Below are positions 34,440 through 44,956 of a stretch of 64,000 bases of DNA, piece after piece. The notes below the pieces were generated by a model. It was not told where the DNA came from. It searched no databases and saw nothing but the letters and a program-made list of their open reading frames with translations. This stretch comes from Eutypa lata (lineage: Eukaryota; Ascomycota; Sordariomycetes; Xylariales; Diatrypaceae): assembly GCA_022661535.1 (NCBI GenBank), contig JAKULF010000004.1:5766001-5830000 (forward strand), in the 5' to 3' direction. The first letter of the stretch is position 1, and each line of letters opens with the position of its first letter. Made by a program: the position numbers and the translations under genes.

Positions 34440-35609
34440 CTACCACTGCTGGACTCCCTCCACCCAAGGGTTTTGTCCCTCACAGTTGCAGGCCAGATCG
34501 GTCAGATTACCACTGTGAGTGAGGGGGCGCCCACATCGGTAACAAAAGTTCGTGCCACACTGACATCTCATGTGGTCGCATCCGTCAATCCTCTCGATCA
34601 TCTTGCGACAGCTCGGATTGGGGCACTGCTTCCATCCTTGTTTCTCGCTCAGCTCCCGGTCCTCTTTGCTCAGGAGGTCGAGGTGCTGGTCTGGCGAGGG
34701 ATGCAAGTCCTTGTCTCCTTTGCACTCGATGCATGTCGTCTTGCTGCAGTGTTGGCATGTGGCCCACTGAGAAGAAGGTCGTCGAGTCTCTACCTTGGAA
34801 GCCGAGATGAATGCACCACATCTAGGGTTAAAGCAGAACGTGGGGTCTTTGCAAGAATACTCTTCGTACACGGTGGCGAAGCGCAATAGAATATCTTCGT
34901 CAAGGTGATTCTGAAGAACAGAAATGTCGATTCCGTCAGGGGTATTAGCGCAACAGCGCGCAGGGTAGTCGTTTCGATTGCCGAGAGCAATCCGGGCACT
35001 GCTGTTTAAACAGTCCCGACACCATCCGTGTCCGCAGTTGAGGTAAATAGCCTCGTTGACGCCGAATTCAGATCCGCAAACGAGACAAGCGTGGGCATTT
35101 TCGATAGCGTCTTCCCTATCAAACAGATCGTCGTGATCGTCGTCCACAGAAGAACCAACAGTTGAGCCATCATCGTTGAACTCCCAGTCGTCTTCACTAC
35201 CAGGGCCTTCCTGAACAATAGGAGTCACATGGTTCTCCTCCACCATGGGGGGATCCTGGGGCACTTGATGATGATTTAAGTTGGGTTGATCGAGTCCTTG
35301 AAGCGTGACTCGAATTGCTTGCAAGTGCTCGGAAATTTCGGCTGCTTCTCTTCGCCGTACGTTGATAACCTCTCGAAAGTGGTCTGCTGAGCGCTGAATG
35401 TGATCGCTCAACTGGTCGAGTCGAACGGCTATGTTGTTCAAGTTGTCCGCCAGCTCCTCAGCTTCGTGTGCTAGCCGGAATACATCTTGGCGATATGGGT
35501 TAGGAACCCTAGGGCTAATCGCCGCGCCCATCATGATGTCGCCGGTCTCCATCTCTCTTCTCGTTCGGTCATTCGATGATGACTCGGGAGAAAACTCATT
35601 AGCCTCCAT
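34440..35609 (-). CDS. RBR (RING-IBR-RING) E3 ubiquitin ligase
   Basis: Single exon, 389 residues. Residues about 40-110 form a coiled coil (LAHEAEELADNLNNIAVRLD and on). An acidic linker follows (GSEDDWEFNDD...DDDHDDLFDRED). RING1 starts at about residue 175 with CLVCGSEF and CGHGWCRDC; the IBR region carries CFNPRCGAF and CQHCSKTTCIECKG; RING2 reads CPNPSCRKMIERIDGCDHMRC and CGTNFCYRCG. In RBR ligases the Cys in the GCDHMRC segment takes ubiquitin from the E2 as a thioester, and it is present here. Fungi carry many such stand-alone RBR proteins with unknown targets. No membrane segment, so cytosolic or nuclear. Intact. Confidence 0.9.
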   Translation of the reverse strand: MEANEFSPESSSNDRTRREMETGDIMMGAAISPRVPNPYRQDVFRLAHEAEELADNLNNIAVRLDQLSDHIQRSADHFREVINVRRREAAEISEHLQAIRVTLQGLDQPNLNHHQVPQDPPMVEENHVTPIVQEGPGSEDDWEFNDDGSTVGSSVDDDHDDLFDREDAIENAHACLVCGSEFGVNEAIYLNCGHGWCRDCLNSSARIALGNRNDYPARCCANTPDGIDISVLQNHLDEDILLRFATVYEEYSCKDPTFCFNPRCGAFISASKVETRRPSSQWATCQHCSKTTCIECKGDKDLHPSPDQHLDLLSKEDRELSEKQGWKQCPNPSCRKMIERIDGCDHMRCQCGTNFCYRCGRPLTHSGNLTDLACNCEGQNPWVEGVQQW

Positions 35610-37261
35610 GTCTGAAGATAATTAGCCTGGCTGAGCGAGCACATGTACCTGAGTTAGATGTCTAGACTCACTGGACTGAAATGTCTACAACGTTGGTTAG
35701 AATATCTAAACCTAGCAATTTAGGATTTCACTGCGAAGCTTATGAAGAAACAATGTGGCAAAACTGTTATTTATTAGATATGGGTTTCCAAGAGTGAAGG
35801 GTTTTGTTTTCTCTGACCAGATGTCGCACGCCTCTAGCTGTCGAAGTCCAAATAGTGAAAGGTTCGAATTTATTCAGGATAAATACGATTCTTTTAGGCG
35901 CTGGGGTCTTTCCACAGATAAGTTTCTGTTGTAAAGGATAAAGTAATATGATATTACCTAGTGAAGGTTTACTTTGTGTTGAGATGGAGAAAAGGTATGT
36001 AGAAGTGGTGGTGGTAGTGATGGTGGAATGTTCATGGATAGTGTGAAGTAAAGAATAGGAAGACACCTCAGATGGCATATATAGATAACAGACATGCACT
36101 CTAAAAGTGCGTCCGAGTTAGAAAATTTTCCTAGTATGGCTAATTGGGCATTACTGTTAGTGCCATGCGTTTGCAAGCACCAGGCAGCGCATTTTATCTA
36201 AATCCTACGTGGATTTTGAAGTATAATAGGAAGCCGCACTTCAGAGTACAAAGGTAAAAATTTTACTATGTACGTGCGTCATTAGAACTTTATTTTTGAA
36301 TACCCAGTTACCAAATTATCACATAGTATTGTGCTTTAATATTGTTTCTAGTACCTTGATTGAGATAATGTGTTCTAGAAGTTAATTTTTAATCAGCATT
36401 AGTAAGTAAGATCACATTCAGGGAGTATGAGAGCAGTAGAAGATTATGCGTGTGGTATTTCTTTCGGAATTGATTTTCCTACTGGTACAGGTTCTGTCAG
36501 GCTGAATATTTAACAAGCCTTTATGGATGCTTCAGCTCGAACATCTGATAACAGAGTTGTGACAACCTTCCTTATTGCATACAAAAACGGAACCGTTATT
36601 GCTCTAGTGGCAATAACGCTATTTATACTGCGACATTCCTGATGTTGAAGATTATAATAATTTTTATGTGCATGTCTAGGTAGATAAGGTATGCCTCTCC
36701 ATGTACATTTTGTCTCAGTAGAACGAGTAAAATTATTGTTGCCTACTTACACCTTTTTAAAACAATCCTCGGCAAAGATTAACACTTGAATCAAAAGCAT
36801 TGTCTTGATTTTATCAGGTGTAATTAATACTCGGGTTTTATATGGGTTATTTTTTCATCCCAGAATCCTACCTGGATTCACTGGTCAAGAGACTTTCGGC
36901 ATGTGCTTTGGATTTATGCTAATTAATAAACGACGATGGCGCATCTGGATGATTACAGCTAATATTCGTAAAATCTTCATTACGTTCACATATAATTTCT
37001 GAACTTTCAGGCTCCTAACTCTTGATCTTTATTCAACATGCATTGCTACCTACCTACCTACCTACTTAAGTACCTAGAGGTGGTAGGTTAAGAGATTTGT
37101 TGTCTATTTTAACAACCCACTATCTATTTTGCCATTTGGGAACACCTGACGGCCAGTGTAACTTTAATAATACCGTGAAAATATGCCTACACAGAGCTAG
37201 AGTTTAACTGGAGCAATCCACCAATCACAACCTGTATGTGTTCACCTACCTAACTATTATA
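35610..37261. other. Intergenic, no gene supported
   Basis: AT-leaning sequence. Short open frames at 36427-36513 and 36805-37002 lack domains or gene-like context. A CTAC/TACC run lies at 37047-37075. Confidence 0.5.
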
Positions 37262-37939
37262 ATGCATCTCCCCAAAATCACCGATGAGCCAAGACACCAA
37301 CCAGATTGTTGTCTCAGCATTTCCACAAAGCTCCTCGACATCATAACGAACACATTCAACAGCAGTGTGGGCATCAGCGAAAACGGTCTCGTCCTGTCCA
37401 TCGGTAGCGGGAGCGGCCTTCTCGAGGCCCTCCTGCTATCCCGATGGTCATCATCTTCGCCTTCTACTATAACAACAACAACACTTAACACAAACCTACA
37501 AATAGAAGGCGTGGAGATCCGCTCCGAGCCTCCTGTCAACAGATATCTCCCCGACCCCACAAACTTCATGATTGTCAAGGGCTCGTGGGATATCGTATCA
37601 TCACGCGCCCACCGTGCCGTAAGCGGGATGATGTTCGTGTACCCCCGCAGTCCAGCGCTTGTCGAGAGGTACGTGCGGGATTTCAGTTCTGCTGTTCCTG
37701 CTGTTACTAGTACAGTGGCGGGGAGAGAGCATAGCGGGGAAGGAGTGCATGAGGGAGAAGGGAGAGGGACATCGCCCCTAAGAGCTGTTGTTTGGCTCGG
37801 CCATAGGTCAGATTGGCCGGACTTCAAGCCGTGCTTCATAGGTGTGCCGGGTTTCAACGATGTAGAGGCCGTCGGCGGCGAAGATGCTGGTCTGGTTGAG
37901 TACGAGATGATGGCCATCATACGGAGGAAGATAAACTAA
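37262..37939 (+). CDS. Methyltransferase-like hypothetical protein
   Basis: Single exon, 225 residues from MHLPKITDEP (an in-frame ATG at 37238 adds eight hydrophobic residues and is less likely). The N-terminal helix CLSISTKLLDIITNTF leads into LVLSIGSGSGLLEALLL at about residues 43-60, a glycine-rich loop like motif I of class I SAM-dependent methyltransferases, and then GVEIRSEP, where the Glu would sit at the end of strand 2. Later parts (SGMMFVYPRSPALVERYV; RAVVWLGHRSDWPDF; EYEMMAIIRRKI) fit the remaining strands. A linker of about 30 residues rich in Gly and Glu (about 155-175) interrupts it. Substrate unknown. The fold is inferred from one motif and strand order. Confidence 0.65.
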   Translation: MHLPKITDEPRHQPDCCLSISTKLLDIITNTFNSSVGISENGLVLSIGSGSGLLEALLLSRWSSSSPSTITTTTLNTNLQIEGVEIRSEPPVNRYLPDPTNFMIVKGSWDIVSSRAHRAVSGMMFVYPRSPALVERYVRDFSSAVPAVTSTVAGREHSGEGVHEGEGRGTSPLRAVVWLGHRSDWPDFKPCFIGVPGFNDVEAVGGEDAGLVEYEMMAIIRRKIN

Positions 37940-40098
37940 CTCATAGGTACCTAGAGACAGTAACATTTCATTGTTACCGGGTCTAGGCTTCAGAGACATG
38001 GCTTTTCGACATAAACAAGTATGTTCGCAACTTTTAACTCAACTTATACAATTATCTTTGTTGTGGTAATAATAGGTTTAGTTAATCGTCTCTCACCTAC
38101 GAACGCACATCTTCCTTTCCCACCCTTTTTCCTCCTATGTTAATGATGTTCGCCTTTATCCCCGATATTGGAGGCATGTAAGTGAGCTAGGTACATTTCT
38201 ATTTGAAGACAAGTGATACATTTCTTCTGCTTCGGTGCTTGAGTATTCAGTACTTACGAGTCAGGAAATATATAAGAACTATATTTTCACATATGGGCCC
38301 GCACTGCAAGACATATGAAGACTGGCCTTCCCGCTTCCCGATACCCATGCTTCGCCAACACTCTAAATGAGAATAAAGATGGATAATTTTTTTTTGGTTT
38401 AAATATTCCACTAATACAGCTTCTTAATGCAAGTGAGAGAATCAGGAATAAAAACGACACATAATAATTGGGTTATGATGGATAATATAGTTAAGCCAGC
38501 AGTCTAGTGACATGCAAACTATCAGAGCATGTAGCTCTAAACTCTAGTACCCCCTTGAACAGTACCATTTGAGCGGCAAATATCTTGCTGCAAGCTGTGT
38601 TGGAGCGGAGATGCATAAATTTGCAAGGGAAGCAAAGGGACAACATGTGATCACACCACAATGCTCTGGAGACGAGAGGATTACCGCGTAAATAGTAACT
38701 ATCAACCTGAAGTAATAAGGTACATCCCCTTTTGATTGTATTTGCTTCCATTTCTTTTACAATGAAAAATAAACTATAAATCACACCTGAGCCATGAGGT
38801 ATAATATATTCTCATGGTATCTAATATCTAGCTATAATTGGACTTTATGTAACTAAACTTGGCTTGGAGACCAGTTAAGTTTCATTGTTACAATTGGCAA
38901 CGGGCCTACCGATGCCATACACCGCTATGCCCTCCTTTAAAGCCATATATACAGATCAAAGAAACCCCTCTTCAAACCCCAGCAACAAGGCGCAGAAGCC
39001 ATCTTATGACAGGTGCAATATCTTAATCTTAACAGCACCATGTTTCATTCATTTATTAACTGTGGTTGGATTGGCCTCCCCCACCCGGTACAACCTGGAA
39101 TTGGATGATCAACTCACAAGACCCTCAACGTTTTCCATCGTAGTCTTGTTGTGTAAGGTATCGAAATGTTATCACGAATATCATCTACGCTAATTATCAA
39201 GGTTGAATCGATATTGCTCTCATCATGTCCGCCTTATCAGATCTCACTAGCTTGTATGTAATTAGTTAGAAAGCACTCTAGACCTACACCGCATATTGCT
39301 GTTGAAACAGTCTATGAACTAACTAGCCTTACCAATGCCCCAGGAAAACAAAATGGGGGGGGGGCGCTATACGAGCTAATCTCGCCATTTCATAGGGCTG
39401 TGAAATGGAACCTTTATGGACTAATTCTATGAGCTGGCAGGCAGGCTATAGGACCCATATTTCCGATGTGAGACCATGTTAGCGCGATTCATGCTGCCGA
39501 CTAACACGCTGCCGGGCTCATTTTATATATTGGGGTCAAGCGGGTAAAGACCCCTGAACTTTAACATCTCCAATAGACAATGTGTGCACGTTGCTTGAGG
39601 TAAAGGTGAAAATGAACCAATCCATCTAACTCAACTCCGGGCAGTAAGACAGAATGCTGCAGTAAGCCACCTTGATATGTATGAGAATGTCGAGAGTGTG
39701 AATGTTGTATATGTTCAGTGACGAGTAAGCGATTCGGTATATACTCGACTACAAAGTAGTATTATGATAGTTGTCATGAAATATAAAGAAACATAATTAA
39801 TCTGAACAGGAGATTCTACTGCAGTTCGTCGCGGTCACACATGTCACAGTACTTTGCATGTAGATATCATCAAGTTTGCATAGTCATGGTCTAATAGCAT
39901 TAACTATGGCTGCAATATACAGGCGGTAACGATATACATTTGAACGAAAGCTTTTTTTCGAGATCCTGACCAACGCATTTCATTGTCCATGATGTAGCCT
40001 CATCCTCCATCCTGTTCCATCAACGTCTCCCCAGTATTTTAATGTGTTGCGACTGGGCGCAAGCGAGAGCGCACAGAGCGCAAGAGAGGACGGCGCGC
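37940..40098. other. 2.2 kb gene-poor interval
   Basis: No gene supported; open frames are short and without domains. Contains a run of G at about 39355-39364. 39800-40098 is downstream of the small secreted protein gene. Confidence 0.5.
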
Positions 40099-40582
40099 TT
40101 ACTCCAGGTCGAACTCCGCGGGGCCGGTGTAGGTCTGGACACTGGCGTTGGGCTGGTCGCTGGTCTCGAGCTCGCTGCTGGGGATCAGGTGCGAACCGGT
40201 CTGGTTGCTGCTGGGGGTCACTGGCTGCGAGACCGTGAGGGTCAGGCCATCGGCACCCTTGGTGACGGAGAAGGTTCGCGAGGAGTCCTGGCAACCACCC
40301 TCGGTAACGGCGGGGAGACTGCCATCGCTGGTGGCGAGCAGGGTGCAGGTGACGGGAGTGGTCTCCATGGTGCCGGGCTGGATGACACCGAAAGAGTAGC
40401 TATTGATGCAATTTGTTAGATCCTGCTCTAGATGACAGATCAAGTGAAGGGGGAAAGGAAGAAGATTTGGCTTACCGGCACTGAGAGCTGTGAGGGATGC
40501 AGCCGGCCTCGAAGTTGGAGACCTTGAAGACAACGTCAGCCGAGGCGACGGCAGCGAAGAAGGCGACAGCGGAGAACTTCAT
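40099..40582 (-). CDS. Small secreted protein, 2 exons
   Basis: 135 residues from exons 40582-40476 and 40399-40099; the intron has donor GTAAGC and acceptor TAG and joins as CRYSFGVIQPG. MKFSAVAFFAAVASA is a clear signal peptide with cleavage expected after ASA. The mature part begins DVVFKVSNFEAGCIPHSSQC and contains four cysteines (GC, QC, TC, GC), enough for two disulfides. Beta-strand-like segments follow (RTFSVTKGADGLTLTVSQPV). I recognise the type as a conserved, uncharacterised secreted protein of ascomycetes but know no function. A good TATA box lies upstream. Could be a cell-wall-associated or effector-like protein; sequence alone does not say. Confidence 0.82.
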
Positions 40583-40718
40583 TTTGATTGATGGTTGATA
40601 GCTTGAAGCGTTTGGGGAGTTTGTTGGTGTTGAGGAGTGAGTTGATTGGAATGTTGGCTAAGTTTGCGATGGTGATGCTAGAAATTCTTCCTCAGAGTTG
40701 GAGGTGAGTCTCGCGGCT

Positions 40719-40725
40719 CTTTATA
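40719..40725 (-). promoter_or_regulatory. TATA box of the small secreted protein gene
   Basis: TATAAAG on the minus strand, about 137 bp upstream of the start codon at 40582, followed by a leader of roughly 100 nt ending in a purine-rich AATCAAA before ATG. Confidence 0.55.
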
Positions 40726-42546
40726 GATGCCTTCTCCCCCAGATTTCATGAAGTCGGCAGTTGGGCTTCATCTCGTATTCGGCGGGGCTTGGCGTGAAAG
40801 TGGAATTATGGTTTATGCCGCCTCGCTCTTTTGTTGTTTGGTGATCGTCACTCTCACTTAAAGGTTAGAGGCAAAAGGGACTATCCCACAGTCCCAACGG
40901 CTAGTTAGCTCATTGCCGCAGTACGTCATATCCACTGCCGGCGTCCAATAGGGATGCGCATGTATGTACGTACCTACCTATAATTAATCGTATTATAGAG
41001 TCCCCACCGATGTGATACCCGCTATTCCCAAACCACCCAACATACTTCATATAACTACTACGATATACAAAAACATGACAGCACTTTGGCCTGCTTTGTT
41101 GAACTTGACTATGTCTAATCTGCCTCCCCCTTGTATATACAATGTTCCTAAAGATACTTACGTTATCCTTAAACAAAATAAATAAACGTAGGGCTGGTAC
41201 CTAACTACATACATAGGCATCTCAGAAACTAGGTCCTAACGTTACAATGGGTCGGTTTATTCCGCCCCGAGGTCCGGACTATATCTATGGGCCTACTTCG
41301 TACATTATGTATGTAGAGATGAAGCATAGTAGATTAGGTAATATGCCGCATTAACCGTTGACACCGCGCAGTAGGTATTATGCACTAGAAGCGTAGGAAG
41401 ACTCGGACCTTTACCGCCTACAAGCTCGTCGCATGAATACGAAGTTGAATAAAATAAAACGGGATATGTTCATAAAGGTGGGGGCCGCTACTATCAACCT
41501 TGATGTCACGGGAGACTAATGGTCTGATTCTTTTTCTTGAAACAACAAAATAGCAACGTCGTTGCAACACCGCCTCTTCGTAGTCAACTGGACTAGTCAA
41601 TAGCTATTATACTAGATCGTGTCGCTAGTCAACACGAATTCACACTTTTCGATGCGGTCAATGATAAATCTACAGATACATGTGCTGTTATAAAATAGTG
41701 CTGTGATATAGACTGCATGTTTTGAGTGGATTGTCTATACACATAAAGACTAGATAGCATAACGTAGCTAAAACTAGTTCTCAACGTTAGACCCTGAAGG
41801 TGAGGTGTCACGATTAGTATAGGTTTACATAAGGTAACCAGGTAACGTGCTAGTATTAAGTAGTGTGCCTTTTCTAGAAAGATTCGAAGACAATCAACTC
41901 TCAGTAGAATATAGATTAGGATGGCTATAGTTAATAATAATCATGAAACTTTGGGTTTAAGCTGAACTAGAGGATAGTTAGTGCAAACTACAACGTTACA
42001 TACCGAGATCCAATGCCACGTATAGTACGCTTGTATATATTATATGACGTTGAATTTTCGGACGACTTGGAGTTCAGCTGGACAATGCTGGAATGCTAAG
42101 CTTTGAGGCTTTACGTTAGGGACAGCGTGATCCACTATTTCGGGTACCTTGCAGAGAATAGGCAATACTCCGACGTCCCTATGTAAGTTCCGAGAAGCCG
42201 ACACAGCCTTCCACAGCCTTCCTCATAATGATGAACATACATACCTCTATAATGGGAAGAGGGCCGCTGAAAAGCACCCTGTAGTCACGCGTAGTCACAT
42301 CTTCGTCCGATAAAATCTGGAGAAAGCGATTTGTAGATAGCATGACTCTCAGCTTCTCTTTGCCCCCTCTTTATTTCGAATAGGGGTTAAAAAAAAAACT
42401 CTTATTCATACCCGATCATTACAAACCCAGTAACATTCGGTTCCCTTCGATAGTTCAAGCTAGCTAACGGCCATGAGATAAACCACCCGTTGATTCCGTT
42501 CCCATGAATACCGGTCTCCGATAAAAACCGGATAGGTTGACAATCA

Positions 42547-42766
42547 AGTTGCTGCCAAATAATTGACACTTTCCACCTTTCACCATACACCTAGGTAGCC
42601 ACTGATTTAACTTATATATGCTTTGGTTATAATATCATGAAGATATTTGAAAGTCGAATAAGCTTATAGTTGTAATGCTGAATATAGAATAATCACCGAT
42701 TATTATTGTCCAACCCAATATAATCCAAATTCGAACTTCCGACGCGTCATTTAATTTGGTAACATC
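42547..42766 (+). mobile_element. MITE-like element, copy B
   Basis: About 220 bp. The left end AGTTGCTGCCAAATAATTGA and the inverted right end AAGATGTTACCAAATTAAAT form imperfect terminal inverted repeats. Internal blocks (CACCATACACCTA, GAATAAGCTTATAG, AGAATAATCACCGATTATTA) are shared in order with copies A and C. Confidence 0.7.
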
Positions 42767-43297
42767 TTGACAGTGTAGACACGCAGATCCGACGATATGT
42801 TTGCGTAGTCTGTCATAGCTAGCCTATCTTTTACGTATGTTCAGGGACTTCCCCGAGGCGTTGCAGATACGAGGTGATTTCCCAAGGTAGCCAGCCAGTA
42901 GCCTCTCAATGGGAAGTCCCGATGCTAGAGACGTCCACTGGTGATGAGCTGTTCTGTTTCCACGGACACATTAATCAATGTTTTAAAGCTAGCTAGAGCT
43001 TTAAACAGCGGTAAGCTTTTGTTTCCCCATCAAGAACTTGTAAAAAAGTTGGTGCCTAGATCGAACTGGTGTAGTGTTCAGCGGGTAACACAGGCTAGAG
43101 TAGCTAACCTTGCAACATGTAGATGATCAACAGCCCTATACCGAATCTCGATCTTTCTCCACTTATGCTCCTCGAAAGTATGGAGGCGAACTCTGGCTAG
43201 AACACACGAAAATGAAGATATGTTGAGGTTATCTAACTCTGTGGGTATTCTTGTATGTATACATCACGCGGACGGGCAGACATGCTTCCTTTTTGGC

Positions 43298-44405
43298 TCA
43301 CATCCGGAACTTCGCATCTTCTCTCTCACTTACCGTCTTCGACCCAGTCCGGTAGCAAGACGTATCGTCCAGCTCTGCCACGAAGACTTTGGGGCTCGCC
43401 AGCTCCGCAACCGGGGAGTGGTAGGCCGGCGCTGGCATCTCCACGGGGCGACGCTCCGTCGTCGTCGTGTCCATCTCGTAGGCCGACCAACCATCTCCTG
43501 AATCTTTCAACTTCTCGAACGGACCGCCAGGGCCCCCCTTATTATTATCATTATTATCCTCTGAGACGAATACCCCGTTGCCGTGTTTTTTCGCGTGGTT
43601 TTTCCCCCGCCTGTAGAACACGTATGCGACGCCGGCCAGGATTAGGCACGCGCACACGACGCCACCTGCGGCGAAGGCTACATTCGAATCTGAACCCTTC
43701 GAGTCGCTGCTGTCATCGCCACCCGACCCGCTTGTTGAGTTGGATGCGGTGGATGTCGAGGCCATTGATGTCGCTGCCGAGCCCGTAGCCGTGCCCCCAG
43801 TTGTTGCCGTTCCGGTGCTTCCGCCCGTGCTTGCGGGATCCGAGTTGCTCTCCTGCGCCAAGGTCGATTGGTCCAGCGTGCCGCATTGGGACTTTATATT
43901 ATCGTCGCAATCCTTCTCGGCGTCCGCGTCGCCATCCGCCGCACCGTCACACACTCTGTAGGACTCCTCGCAGATGTACGTCGGCATCGTTTTGGTATAG
44001 TACTGGAGGCCTGGCGTCGAGCCATTGCTGCACGTGCACGCATAGTCGAGGGTGTTCTGTACGTTGTGTTTAGCCAATTGGTCTTGTCTAACTAGGTAAG
44101 GGACTCGCCGGGACAGCCGCCCCTGGGAACTAACATGATCACATGAATTGAGGCCAACGCCCTCGTCGCCACAAAGTGTTGCACAGCTGGCGGATTGGTC
44201 ATCACACCATTTCACTGGGGTTTGTGTTAGTTTGTTTTACGTTGTGGGTTGTTGTGCTTGGGTTTTGGGACTGCTTACTCCGAGTCTGAGGAGTGACCGT
44301 GTTAGGATCGATAGAGATGTCTTCATTGCTTCCAGTGTTCGCGGAATGGACGACGGGAGTCCAGGATAGTAAGAGAGCGGCGGCGGAGAGTAGGTGGTGC
44401 TTCAT
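43298..44405 (-). CDS. DUF7707 single-pass membrane protein, 3 exons
   Basis: Exons 44405-44279, 44214-44135 and 44056-43298 give 321 residues. MKHHLLSAAALLLSWTPVVHS is a signal peptide (an ATG 12 nt upstream adds four residues). The domain begins MKWCDDQSASCATLCGD and, after the second splice, NSCDHNTLDYACTCSNGSTPGL...YICEESYRVC...QCGTL, the cysteine pattern of the fungal DUF7707 extracellular domain. A Ser/Thr/Gly-rich stalk, probably O-glycosylated, leads to a membrane segment (NVAFAAGGVVCACLILAGVAYVFY), then RRGKNHAKK and a cytosolic tail of about 90 residues. The second intron (44057-44134) is 78 bp and has no stop in frame, so its splicing rests on domain fit. Possibly a cell-surface sensor; function unknown. 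A GTAAGT near the 3' end leaves the last 12 residues uncertain. Confidence 0.8.
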
Positions 44406-44417
44406 TTTGCCGATCAT

Positions 44418-44956
44418 CCGCCATGCATCGTTGATAGGATATTGCGCTGTGCCCTCTCTCTCTCTCTTCTTTTTCTAGAATGAGAAATCAAAGATAGTGA
44501 GCTTGTTGAGCAATGAAAGAAAGCAAAAGGCGAAAGTAGAGTCGTCGTGCCACTAAAAACCGAATTCTCCGAACTCCTGAGTGTACGCAGACGACTATGG
44601 GAGGGCGACTTGCCGTATTAGGTAGTTTCGACATTCTAGAATCAACAACAACTTTTTTTTACCTGGCGATCTTTATCAGTGCGGCCCCATAACTTCGCCT
44701 TCGCATACGACCCAGCCGAGCTTCGGGAACCAAAAATCTATAATTGACCAGTCAGAGAGGTGATTAAACGGTTGCCTGCTATTCAGCCAAGCATTTAGAC
44801 GCAGGGGCCGCTGTATCCCGCGTATAGAGATATCCACTATGGAGGTTAGTCCTCGTATACTTCGTATACCGTACGCTAGGGGGGCAGTTCAGCGAGCGGT
44901 AGTATCTTTTAAAATAGAATGAACCCTTTGAAATGACTACTTGTTGTTACATATTT
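44418..44956. other. Intergenic
   Basis: Promoter of the DUF7707 gene (with a CT/AG-rich run at 44454-44475) and 3' flank of the oxidase gene. Nothing else seen. Confidence 0.5.

Larger units (their letters stand above)
40583..43297. other. 2.7 kb interval with MITE copy B
   Basis: Promoter of the small secreted protein at the left, then no gene. The MITE-like copy lies at 42547-42766. A CACAGCCTTC direct duplication sits at 42203-42222. Confidence 0.55.

Noticed and set aside
36427..37002. Small open frames (MRAVEDYACGISFG..., MILSGVINTRVLYG...)
   Set aside because: Short, with no recognised domain and no splice arrangement that links them convincingly.
42941..43126. 61-codon plus-strand frame
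   Set aside because: Isolated short frame without domain or conserved features.
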